From positions 124,001 to 188,000 of the forward strand of contig NZ_JAUCCV010000009.1 of NCBI RefSeq assembly GCF_034675905.1: a stretch of DNA of 64,000 bases, given 5' to 3'. Of this stretch, positions 18,313-26,408 are shown piece after piece (positions within the stretch are counted from its first letter, which is position 1; every line of letters begins with the position of its first letter). Both the position numbers and the translations under genes were made by a program. Origin of the DNA: Castellaniella sp034675905 (GTDB lineage: Bacteria > Pseudomonadota > Gammaproteobacteria > Burkholderiales > Burkholderiaceae_B). The notes beneath the pieces are model-generated. The model saw nothing but the letters and a program-made list of their open reading frames with translations. It was not told the DNA's origin and searched no databases.

Positions 18313-20223
18313 TCAGAGCGCCTCGATGGCCGCTTGGACGTCCAGCCATTCTTCCTCTGCAGTCTGCAAGGTCTTGGCGAGCTCGCCGTGTTCGGCCAGC
18401 AGGCCGGGGCGGTCGTCTTTGTGCGCGTCGGTGTAGAAGGCGGGATCGGCGATCAGGGTGTCCAGTTCGGCCAGTCGGGTTTGGGCGCGGGCCATGGCGT
18501 CCTCGATTTTTTTCAAGCGGGTTTCCAGCGGTTTGCGCTGGGCAGCCAGCTGTTGGCGGGCCTGGGCTTCCTCGCGTCGCTGGGCCTTGCGGTCTTTTTC
18601 CGAGGCGGCGATAGCGCGATTTTCCTGGTTTTTCCGCGTTTGGCGCTGCTGCAGCCAGTCGCGGTAGTCTTCCAGGTCGCCGTCGAAAGGCTGGATCTGG
18701 CCGTCGGCTACGATCCAGAAAGTGTCGACGGTGGTGCGCAGCAGGTGCCGATCATGCGAGACCAGCAGTACGCTGCCGGGGAATTCCGCCAGCGCGCGCG
18801 CCAGGGCCTCGCGTGTATCCACGTCCAGGTGGTTGCTGGGTTCGTCCAGCAGCAGCAGATTGGGTTTGCGCCAGACGATCAGGGCCAGGGCCAGGCGGGC
18901 TTTCTCGCCGCCGGAAAAGGGGGCGACGGGCTGGTTGACCATGTCGCCGCCAAACCCGAAGCGGCCCAGCATATTGCGCAGTTCCTGTTCGCGGGTATTG
19001 GGGGCGATGCGGGCGAAATGCTGCAGGGGACTGGATTCCGGGTCCAGCACGTCCAGCTGCTGTTGGGCGAAATAGCCGATTTCCAGGCCTTTGGCGGGCT
19101 GGGTCTGCCCCGCCAGCGGGGCCAGTTCCTGGGCCAGCGTCTTGACCAGCGTGCTTTTACCGGCGCCGTTGACGCCCAGGATGCCGATGCGGCTGCCGCC
19201 GCGCACCATCAGGCTGATGTCTTTCAGAATGACGCGGGGCTCGCCGCCGGCAGGGTCTGCATATCCCAGGATGGCATCATCCAGGCGCAGCAAGACGTCG
19301 GGGGTCTGGAGCGGGTCGGGCAGGCGGATGTCGATGCCGGATTCCACCGACAGCGGGGCCAGCGTCTGCATGCGGGCCATGGCCTTGACCCGGCTCTGGG
19401 CCTGCTTGGCTTTGGATGCCTTGGCCTTGAAGCGGTCGATGAAGGACTGCAGGTGGGCGGTTTCGCGCGCCTGTTTCTGGCGGGCCAGCTGGTTTTGCCG
19501 CAACCGCTCGGCGCGTTGTTCCAGAAAGTCCTCATAGCCGCCTTTGTACCGGACCAGCTTGTCGTGTTCGAAATGCAGGATGGTGCGGGCGACCGCATCC
19601 AGGAATTCCGTGTCGTGCGATATCAATAGGACGGTGCCCGGGTAGCTGGTCAGCCAGCGCTCCAGCCACAGCATGGCGTCCAGATCCAGGTGGTTGGTCG
19701 GTTCGTCCAGCAGCAGCAGGTCGGATGGCGCCATCAAGGCGCGGGCCAGCGCGATGCGCATCTGCCAGCCGCCGGAAAAGCTGGCGACAGGGCGCGACCA
19801 CTCATCCGGGGCGAAACCCAGGCCGGCCAGCAGTTGTTCGGCGCGGGACGGGGCGCTCCAGGCATCGGCCTCGATCAGTTCGGCTTCCAGCTCGGCAATC
19901 TGCTGGCCTTGATCGAGGCTCAGCGCCGCCCGCTGAGCTTGCAGGCTGCGCAGGTGGCGATCGCCATCGATGACGAATTCGCTGGCGGCGCGGTCCGTGT
20001 CGTGCAGGATCTGCTCGACGCTGGCCAGCCGCCAGGCGGCGGGCATGTCCAGCGATCCTGCATCCGGGTCGAGGTGGCCTTGCAGCAGGGCGAACAGCGA
20101 CGACTTGCCGGCGCCGTTCTTGCCGACGAAACCGACCCGCTCACCAGGGTGTACGACGAACTCGGCGTCTTCCAGTAGAACCTTGACGCCGCGCCGCAGG
20201 GTCAGGCCGCTGGCGCGGATCAC
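18313..20223 (-). CDS. ABC-F family ATPase (YheS-like)
   Basis: Soluble tandem ATPase of the ABC-F group, whose members act on the ribosome as translation factors rather than as transporters. Two complete ABC domains are present: GKNGAGKSSLF...SFSGGWQMRIALARAL...LLLLDEPTNHLD and GVNGAGKSTLVK...FSGGEKARLALAL...LLLLDEPSNHLD. They are joined by the charged interdomain helix (about 240-290). A C-terminal charged helical region of about 100 residues gives 636 residues in all, matching YheS. No transmembrane segments are seen. It overlaps prmB by 4 bases. Confidence 0.9.
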   Translation of the reverse strand: MIRASGLTLRRGVKVLLEDAEFVVHPGERVGFVGKNGAGKSSLFALLQGHLDPDAGSLDMPAAWRLASVEQILHDTDRAASEFVIDGDRHLRSLQAQRAALSLDQGQQIAELEAELIEADAWSAPSRAEQLLAGLGFAPDEWSRPVASFSGGWQMRIALARALMAPSDLLLLDEPTNHLDLDAMLWLERWLTSYPGTVLLISHDTEFLDAVARTILHFEHDKLVRYKGGYEDFLEQRAERLRQNQLARQKQARETAHLQSFIDRFKAKASKAKQAQSRVKAMARMQTLAPLSVESGIDIRLPDPLQTPDVLLRLDDAILGYADPAGGEPRVILKDISLMVRGGSRIGILGVNGAGKSTLVKTLAQELAPLAGQTQPAKGLEIGYFAQQQLDVLDPESSPLQHFARIAPNTREQELRNMLGRFGFGGDMVNQPVAPFSGGEKARLALALIVWRKPNLLLLDEPSNHLDVDTREALARALAEFPGSVLLVSHDRHLLRTTVDTFWIVADGQIQPFDGDLEDYRDWLQQRQTRKNQENRAIAASEKDRKAQRREEAQARQQLAAQRKPLETRLKKIEDAMARAQTRLAELDTLIADPAFYTDAHKDDRPGLLAEHGELAKTLQTAEEEWLDVQAAIEAL

Positions 20224-21116
20224 GCTGTCAGCTGCGCGCGGCGCAGCAGCAGGATCTGATCGCTGGCGGTTTCCGTGCTCAGCCAGACGGGGTCCAGCGT
20301 CGGAAAGGCCGCCTGAAAATGCGTTTGCTCGTGACCGATTTCCAGCACCAGCAAGCCATCGTCCGTCAATCGGTCGGCTGCGCCAGCCAGGATGCGGCGC
20401 ACCAGGTCCATGCCGTCATTGCCGCCGGCCAGTGCCAGCCGCGGCTCGTGCCGGTATTCGGGCGGCAGCGCAGTCATGGCCTGGCTGTTGACGTAAGGCG
20501 GGTTGCAGAGGATCAGGTCATAGCGGCGCCCGGCAGGAATCTGCGTGAGCAGGTCGCTGCGCAAGGCATGGACGCGATCCTGCAGGCCGTGCAGGGCGAT
20601 GTTGGATTGGGTGACGGCCAGTGCGTCGGCCGACAGATCGACGGCATCGACCTGGGCGGCATCAAAGGCCAGAGCCGCCAGGATCGCCAGGCAGCCCGAT
20701 CCGGTGCACAGGTCCAGCACCTGGGCGATCGCATCCGGGTCTTCGACCCAGGGAGCCAACTGTTCGGCCAGCAGTTCAGCGATGGGGGATCGCGGCACGA
20801 TGACGCGCTCGTCCACCAGAAAGCGCTCGCCCTGCAGCCAGGCTTCGCCCGTCAGATAGGCAGCGGGTTTGCGGCTGTTGACCCGTTCATGGATCAGATC
20901 GACACAGCGCTGGCGCTCGCGTTCCAGCAGTCGCGCGTCCAAAAAGGGTTCCAGCGTATCCAGAGGCAGGTGCAGGGCGTGCAGCAGCAGATAGACGGCC
21001 TCGTCCCAGGCATTGTCGCTGCCGTGGCCAAAGACCAGATTGGCGCCCTGAAAACGGGTCACGGCCCAGCGCAGCAGATCGCGCAGGGTCAGCAGTTCGG
21101 TATGGGGAGAGGCCAT
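20220..21116 (-). CDS. prmB: Ribosomal protein uL3 N5-glutamine methyltransferase
   Basis: Methylates a glutamine of ribosomal protein L3 using SAM. The N-terminal helical domain (LRDLLRWAVTRFQGANLVFGHG) is typical of PrmB and differs from PrmC. The catalytic domain has VLDLCTGSGCLAIL for SAM and NPPYVNSQAM, the NPPY motif of glutamine methyltransferases. The ATG at 21116 (MASPHTELLTLRDLL) gives 298 residues; a further upstream ATG would add 14 residues unlike the family. The stop overlaps the start of the ABC-F gene, so two ribosome-related genes are coupled. Confidence 0.92.
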   Translation of the reverse strand: MASPHTELLTLRDLLRWAVTRFQGANLVFGHGSDNAWDEAVYLLLHALHLPLDTLEPFLDARLLERERQRCVDLIHERVNSRKPAAYLTGEAWLQGERFLVDERVIVPRSPIAELLAEQLAPWVEDPDAIAQVLDLCTGSGCLAILAALAFDAAQVDAVDLSADALAVTQSNIALHGLQDRVHALRSDLLTQIPAGRRYDLILCNPPYVNSQAMTALPPEYRHEPRLALAGGNDGMDLVRRILAGAADRLTDDGLLVLEIGHEQTHFQAAFPTLDPVWLSTETASDQILLLRRAQLTA

Positions 21117-21173
21117 GTGAGGTATGCGTTTCCGGTGAGGCAGGGCTGGCGCCGGCACGGCGCCGGCAGCGCA

Positions 21174-22322
21174 TCAGTCGCGCTTGGCGTCGGGCAGCAG
21201 CGTTTCGAGCGCTCTGCGATAAATGTTCTTCAGGGGGACTAGCTGATCCAGCGGCAGGCATTCGCCCACCTGATGGATGGTCCGGTTCAAAGGGCCGAAT
21301 TCGACGACTTGAGGGCACAGGCGGGCCAGGAAGCGGCCATCGGACGTGCCACCCGTGGTCGACAGTTCGGCCTGCACCCCGGTCTCATCGGCGATGGCCG
21401 ATTGTAGCGCAGCGCACAGCGGTCCTTGCGGGGTCAGAAACGGCAGTCCGCTGATGGTCCAGTCGATGTCGTAGTCCAGGTCGTGGCGGTCCAGAATCGT
21501 GCGAACGCGCGCCTGCAGGCCGTCGGGCGTGCTGGCGGTAGAAAAGCGGAAATTGCAGTCGATCACGGCTTCGCCGGGGATGACGTTGCCCGCGCCGGCG
21601 CCTGCATGCAGATTCGATACCTGAAAGGTCGTGGGTGGGAAATAGTCGTTGCCCTCGTCCCATTGCTCGGCAGTCAGCGCCGTCAGGGCGGGAGCCATTT
21701 CATGGATGGGATTGCGGGCCAGGTGAGGGTAGGCGACATGGCCCTGGATACCGCGCACCGTGATGCGGGCCGACATCGAGCCGCGGCGCCCGTTTTTGAT
21801 CGTATCGCCCAGGCGATTGGCCGATGTCGGTTCGCCGACGATGCAGTAATCGGGTGTATCGCCGCGGGATTCCAGTATCCGGCAGACATGGACCGTGCCG
21901 TCGGTGGCCGGGCCTTCCTCGTCAGAGGTCAGCAGCAGGGCGATAGAGCCCGTGTGCTGCGGGCGGGCGGCGATGAATTCCTCGGCAGCCACGACGAAGG
22001 CGGCGAGGGAGGTCTTCATGTCGGCGGCGCCTCGGCCCACCAGCATGCCATCGGTTTCGGTAGGCTGGAACGGGGGGCTGGGCCAGGCAGATTCCGGGCC
22101 GGGCGGCACGACGTCGGTGTGGCCGGCGAAGACCAGCAGCGGCGTTTGATCGCCGCGCCGGGCCCAGAGATTGCTGACGCCGCCGCTGGGCAGCGATTCG
22201 CAGACAAATCCCAGGGAATGCAGCCGTTCGGCGATCAGGCCCTGGCAGCCGGCGTCGTCCGGCGTGACCGAGGGGCGGGCGATCAGTGCATCGGTCAGTG
22301 CGCGGACATCTGTATCGGCCAT
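21174..22322 (-). CDS. dapE: Succinyl-diaminopimelate desuccinylase
   Basis: Di-zinc hydrolase that releases LL-diaminopimelate and succinate in the lysine/peptidoglycan pathway. Metal-ligand motifs are FAGHTDVVPPG, GRGAADMKTSLAAF and TSDEEGPATDGT, with HQVGECLPL near the C-terminus supplying the last ligand region. The ATG at 22322 (MADTDVRALTDALIARPSV) gives 382 residues, the usual size. It starts directly after dapD, with one base between the two genes. No dapC aminotransferase gene lies next to the pair here. Confidence 0.95.
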   Translation of the reverse strand: MADTDVRALTDALIARPSVTPDDAGCQGLIAERLHSLGFVCESLPSGGVSNLWARRGDQTPLLVFAGHTDVVPPGPESAWPSPPFQPTETDGMLVGRGAADMKTSLAAFVVAAEEFIAARPQHTGSIALLLTSDEEGPATDGTVHVCRILESRGDTPDYCIVGEPTSANRLGDTIKNGRRGSMSARITVRGIQGHVAYPHLARNPIHEMAPALTALTAEQWDEGNDYFPPTTFQVSNLHAGAGAGNVIPGEAVIDCNFRFSTASTPDGLQARVRTILDRHDLDYDIDWTISGLPFLTPQGPLCAALQSAIADETGVQAELSTTGGTSDGRFLARLCPQVVEFGPLNRTIHQVGECLPLDQLVPLKNIYRRALETLLPDAKRD

Positions 22323-22323
22323 A

Positions 22324-23145
22324 TCAGCTCCTGAGCAAGTCGTTGATGCTGGTCTTGGCGCGGGTCTTGGCATCCACGCGCTTGACGATCACCGCGCAGG
22401 CCAGGCTGTGGCTGCCATCGGCGGCGGGCAGCGACCCCGGCACGACGACCGAACCGGACGGCACCCGGCCGTAGTGGATTTCGCCCGTGGTACGGTCGTA
22501 GATCTTGGTGCTTTGCGAGATGAACACGCCCATGGCCAGCACGGAGTTCTCCTCGATCACCACGCCTTCGACGACTTCGGACCGCGCGCCGATGAAGCAG
22601 TTGTCCTCGATGATGGTCGGGCCAGCCTGCAGCGGTTCCAGGACGCCGCCGATCCCGACCCCGCCCGACAGGTGCACGTGGCGACCGATCTGGGCGCAAG
22701 ACCCTACCGTAGCCCAGGTGTCCACCATCGAGCCTTCGCCCACGCGGGCGCCGATGTTCACGTAGGACGGCATCAGCACCACATCGGGCGCGATATAGGC
22801 GCCGCGCCGCACGGTGGCTGTCGGCACGACCCGGATGCCGGCCTGCTGGAAGTCGGACGGCGAATAGTCCTGGAATTTGAGTGGAACCTTGTCGTAATAC
22901 AGTTGGGGGGCTTGACCCATGACGCGGTTGTCCGTCAGGCGAAAGGACAGCAGCACGGCTTTTTTCAGCCATTGATGCACTTGCCATTGACCATCGATTT
23001 TTTCTGCGACCCGCAGCGAGCCGTCATCCAGGCCCGCTAGCGTGTGTTCGATGGCCTGGGCGAGCGCGTCCGGTGTCAGGCCTGCCTGGATCGAGGCCCG
23101 GTCTTCCCAGGCGGCCTCGATGAGATTCTGATGAGCAGTGTGCAT
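22324..23145 (-). CDS. dapD: Tetrahydrodipicolinate N-succinyltransferase
   Basis: Transfers succinyl from succinyl-CoA to tetrahydrodipicolinate, the committed step of the succinylase lysine pathway. At 273 residues it matches the family length. The C-terminal half is a left-handed beta-helix of hexapeptide repeats (for example RRGAYIAPDVVLMPSYVN, GGVGIGGVLEP), with the RTTGEIHYGRVPSGSVVVPG region near the end. It heads the dapD-dapE pair; upstream 23146-23238 has AT-rich sequence suitable for its promoter. Confidence 0.96.
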   Translation of the reverse strand: MHTAHQNLIEAAWEDRASIQAGLTPDALAQAIEHTLAGLDDGSLRVAEKIDGQWQVHQWLKKAVLLSFRLTDNRVMGQAPQLYYDKVPLKFQDYSPSDFQQAGIRVVPTATVRRGAYIAPDVVLMPSYVNIGARVGEGSMVDTWATVGSCAQIGRHVHLSGGVGIGGVLEPLQAGPTIIEDNCFIGARSEVVEGVVIEENSVLAMGVFISQSTKIYDRTTGEIHYGRVPSGSVVVPGSLPAADGSHSLACAVIVKRVDAKTRAKTSINDLLRS

Positions 23146-23238
23146 AGCGGCGGGCCTTTAGTTGGGGCAGATAAAAAAATGGGGCCGATTATTTTATCAG
23201 TGCCGCCGCCGCCTGTTGCACCTATATTCAATTAGCTG

Positions 23239-23919
23239 TCAGGCGGCATCCAGCCCCATTTGCCAGAAGTCGATTTCCAGGCGGGTGGCATCCTGGAACA
23301 GGCGGGCCAGTTCGTCCAGCCGGCGCGGCGGCAGGTCCGCCATCTGTGCGTTCAACCACAGGCGTTCCTGTTGAGCGGCTGCCTGGAATTCAGGGCTGAT
23401 GTACATGGCCAGCCAGGCCTCGTAGGGATTGTCCGGCCCGCGCACGGTGAAGCGCTGGGCGTTCAGCCACACGGCGATGTCCGCATAACCGATCAGGCAG
23501 GGCGCCAGGGCCACGTGCAGATCCAGCAGATCGCCGCGCAGACCGGCATCCAGCACATAGCGGGTATAGGCCATGGTTTGAGTGGCTTCGGGCAGTGTCG
23601 CCAGTTCGGCTTCGCTGATGCCCCACTGGCGACAGTAGTCCACGTGCAGCTGCATTTCCAGATCGACGATGGCCTTCAGGCTGTCGCAGCCCTGGCGCAG
23701 TTCGTGGATATTGCGGCTTTTATAGACCGCCAGGCCCCAGGCGCGGGCGAAATGGACCAGGAACAGGTAATCCTGTTTCAGATAGTGGCGAAACGCTGCC
23801 GCTGGCAAGGTTCCCGCCGCCAACTGGCGCACGAAATCATGTTGGCAATAAGCCTGCCAGTCAGCTTCGTGGCGTTGGGTCAGAGTCTGGATGGATGGGG
23901 TGGCAACGGGTGCGGTCAT
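23239..23919 (-). CDS. tenA: TenA-family aminopyrimidine aminohydrolase (thiaminase II)
   Basis: Hydrolyses aminopyrimidine products of thiamin breakdown to hydroxymethylpyrimidine for salvage. The all-helical 226-residue protein has the active-site cysteine in ALAPCLIGY (Cys141) and the catalytic Glu in RLEIDFWQMG (Glu215), plus Asp50 in YLKQDYLFL. The ATG at 23919 (MTAPVATPSIQTLTQRHE) is chosen; an upstream in-frame start would add an unconserved 28 residues. No TPP riboswitch (CTGAGA / ACCTGATCTGG elements) is visible upstream, and no other thiamin genes are nearby. Confidence 0.88.
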   Translation of the reverse strand: MTAPVATPSIQTLTQRHEADWQAYCQHDFVRQLAAGTLPAAAFRHYLKQDYLFLVHFARAWGLAVYKSRNIHELRQGCDSLKAIVDLEMQLHVDYCRQWGISEAELATLPEATQTMAYTRYVLDAGLRGDLLDLHVALAPCLIGYADIAVWLNAQRFTVRGPDNPYEAWLAMYISPEFQAAAQQERLWLNAQMADLPPRRLDELARLFQDATRLEIDFWQMGLDAA

Positions 23920-23999
23920 GGGCGGTCGGTATCGGTGTGCGTCAGTCGTGGTGGGCGCAAGGCTGCGTGAGTGAGGGCATGGTAGCAGGCGGCGCGACG

Positions 24000-24087
24000 T
24001 CAATCATCCGCCTGTTTGCTAAATCGTTGCGCCAGATGGTCGACCAGCAGGCGCACCGACGGCAGCCGCATCGGCATAGCGGGGCGT
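24000..24087 (-). pseudogene. C-terminal remnant of a LysR-type regulator gene
   Basis: About 27 codons ending at a stop at 24000 read MPMRLPSVRLLVDHLAQRF followed by SKQADD. This resembles the last segment of LysR effector domains (a hydrophobic 'VR.LVDfLa.rF' helix just before the stop). The reading loses similarity upstream of about 24088, where the leader of the EcsC gene begins, so the rest of the regulator gene is missing. The match is by eye to a short motif and could be chance. Confidence 0.45.
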
Positions 24088-24136
24088 GTAATTAATGCAC
24101 AATACCTGCATAGATCAACATGAACGGAAAAGCGCC

Positions 24137-24934
24137 ATGAAGACGTCTTTGGACGCGATCGATCTGGACGATTTACGCGTTGCTCGCCAGTTGCTGGAGA
24201 ACCCTGGCCTGGCGGCCCGGATGACGGATCTGCTGGGCGCGCCAATTGAAAAAGCCCTGGATATGCTGCCGACCGGTTTGCATGGCCGGATCGCCGATGT
24301 GACCCGGGCGGCGCTGAGCAAGGCTGCCGACGCAGCGATCTTGACTCTGGGTGATGCACCGGGCGGCGGCAGCGCCGATAAGTGGCATAAATGGGGTGCG
24401 GCGCTGAGCGGCGGAGTAGGGGGTTTTTTTGGTATCGCCGGCTTGACCGTAGAGCTGCCGGTCTCGACAACGCTCATGATGCGCTCCATCGCAGCCATTG
24501 CCCGCAGCGAAGGCGAGTCGCTGCAGGATGCCGATACGCGGCGGGCTTGTCTGATGGTCTTTGCCATGGGCGGCAAGGCAGACACGGACGACGCTGCCGA
24601 AAGCGGTTACTACGCCGTGCGTGTTGCACTGGCCCGCGCAGTCGGGCAGGCAGTCGATTATGTGGGCGCCAAGGTAGCGGCGGACAAGGCGGCAGCCCCC
24701 GCCATGGTCCGTCTGATTGCCGTCATTGCGGATCGTTTCGGCATCCAGGTCACGGAGAAGGTCGCAGCGCAAGCCGTTCCTGCCTTGGGCGCTGCGGGCG
24801 GTGCGTTGGTCAATACGCTGTTCATTGATCACTTCCAGAGTATGGCGCGCGGCCATTTCACTGTGCGTCGGCTGGAACGCAAGTATGGGGAAGAGACCAT
24901 CCGTGCCGCCTATCTGGCATTGGGCCGTGAGTGA
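24137..24934 (+). CDS. EcsC family protein
   Basis: A 265-residue protein of the EcsC family, a poorly characterised group named after the third gene of the Bacillus ecs locus. The glycine-rich hydrophobic stretch WGAALSGGVGGFFGIAGLTVELPVSTTLMMRSIAAIAR (in its central third) is the family's most recognisable segment and may insert in or lie on a membrane. The ATG at 24137 follows a weak GGAAAA ribosome site. The gene stands alone between the LysR remnant and the efflux operon; its role is not known. Confidence 0.8.
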   Translation: MKTSLDAIDLDDLRVARQLLENPGLAARMTDLLGAPIEKALDMLPTGLHGRIADVTRAALSKAADAAILTLGDAPGGGSADKWHKWGAALSGGVGGFFGIAGLTVELPVSTTLMMRSIAAIARSEGESLQDADTRRACLMVFAMGGKADTDDAAESGYYAVRVALARAVGQAVDYVGAKVAADKAAAPAMVRLIAVIADRFGIQVTEKVAAQAVPALGAAGGALVNTLFIDHFQSMARGHFTVRRLERKYGEETIRAAYLALGRE

Positions 24935-24962
24935 GGGGCGGTTGTCCCGATGATGCCGATCC

Positions 24963-26408
24963 TCAGAGATCCTCCCAGCCGCCGCCGACAGCGCGGATCA
25001 GTTGCACTGCTGCGTGTGCGCGCAGGCCGTCCAGTTGCACGACGGCGCGTTGGCGTTGCAGTACGCTGCGGTCCGCATCGATGACCTCCAGGTAGCTGAT
25101 CGACCCGGCTTCGTATTGCATTTTTGACAGTTCAGCCGCGCGAGCGGCGGACGCCACAGCGATATCCTGCGCGGTGGTCTGTTCGCCCAGCAGCCGCAGC
25201 GCAGACAGGCCGTCTTCGACCTCTCCGAAGGCCTTGAGCACGCTCTGCCGGTACAGGGCGACGGCTTCCTCGTAGCGGGCGCGCGCACGGTCCACGCCGG
25301 CTTGGCGCCGTCCGCCGTCGAAGATCGGCAACGACAGCGCCGTTCCTACCAGCGGCCCCAGCAAGAAGCTGCGGCTCGACCAGCGCAGCAGATCATCCAG
25401 GTCAGATGACTCCAGGCCGAAGGTTCCCGTCAGGAACAGTTGCGGGAACAGCACCGCCTGGGCGGCGCCGATGCGGGCATTGGCGGCAGCGAGCGCTCTT
25501 TCTGCGGCGGCAATGTCAGGGCGCCGTTCGAGCAGGGCTGACGGCAGACCGGCCGGAATGGCGACCGGAACCCTGCTGAGAGACTGTTGCGGCAGAGAGA
25601 AATCGGCTGGCGGCTGTCCGAGCAGCAGCGCCAGCCCGTGTTCGGCAGCAGCGCGTTGCCGCTCGATGTCCAGCGCCACGGCATGTGCCACGGCGAGTTC
25701 GGAGCGGGCCCGTGCAACGTCCAGTTCGCTGATGCCGCCTTCGTGAAAGCGGGTTTCGACTAGGTCCAGGCTCTGGCGGCGCAAAGAGATCGCACGGTCG
25801 TAGAGCAGGGTTTCTGCGTCCAATTGCCGGGCCAGGAAGTAGGTCTGCGCCACGTCGGCTTGCAGCGCCAGCAGCACGGATTGGTACAGGGCTTGAGCAC
25901 GTTGTGCATCGGCGCTGGCGGCATCGGTTTCAGAGCTCACGCGGCCAAAGAGATCGACCTCGTAGGACAGGCCGGTCTGCGCGCGCCACAAGGTGGCGCT
26001 GTCGCCTGCATCTGCCGCGCCCTGGATGGCTTCCGAGGTGCGCTGGCGGCTGGCGCCCAGTCCGGCGGTCAGCTCTGGCCAGCGGCCGGCGCGCGCGCCG
26101 CTTTGCATGGCGCGCGCCTGCTTCACGCGTGCGGCAGCGGCTTGCAGATTCTGGTTTGCCTGCATCGCCTGTTCCTGCAGCGCATCCAGCGCCGGGTCCT
26201 TGAAGATGGCCCACCAGCGCCCTCGGCTCAGCTCGTCGGCTGGCTGGGCTTCTTTCCAGCGCTGCCGTTCAGCAGCAGTCAGACTGGCCTCCTTGAAGGC
26301 GGCAGGCGTCTCGATGGCCGGCCGTTCGTATATGGGGCCGACGGCGCATCCGGTGAGCAGGATAGCCAGCAAGCCCGAGGCGATGGCCGGATGAATGCGT
26401 GTGTTCAT
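24963..26408 (-). CDS. Outer membrane efflux lipoprotein (NodT/OprN family)
   Basis: TolC-like outer membrane channel of a tripartite RND pump. It has a lipoprotein signal with lipobox LLTGC (Cys21) and then the family start AVGPIYERPAIETPAAFKE. Two repeats of the OEP fold follow: long helices rich in Ala/Gln, and the LLERRPDIAAAERALAAANARIGAAQAVLFPQL segment typical of the NodT family. At 481 residues it is the normal size. The start overlaps the RND permease stop by 4 bases. Confidence 0.92.
   Translation of the reverse strand: MNTRIHPAIASGLLAILLTGCAVGPIYERPAIETPAAFKEASLTAAERQRWKEAQPADELSRGRWWAIFKDPALDALQEQAMQANQNLQAAAARVKQARAMQSGARAGRWPELTAGLGASRQRTSEAIQGAADAGDSATLWRAQTGLSYEVDLFGRVSSETDAASADAQRAQALYQSVLLALQADVAQTYFLARQLDAETLLYDRAISLRRQSLDLVETRFHEGGISELDVARARSELAVAHAVALDIERQRAAAEHGLALLLGQPPADFSLPQQSLSRVPVAIPAGLPSALLERRPDIAAAERALAAANARIGAAQAVLFPQLFLTGTFGLESSDLDDLLRWSSRSFLLGPLVGTALSLPIFDGGRRQAGVDRARARYEEAVALYRQSVLKAFGEVEDGLSALRLLGEQTTAQDIAVASAARAAELSKMQYEAGSISYLEVIDADRSVLQRQRAVVQLDGLRAHAAVQLIRAVGGGWEDL

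Noticed and set aside
23920..24000. Possible TPP riboswitch ahead of tenA
   Set aside because: None of the conserved TPP aptamer segments could be found upstream of the tenA start.
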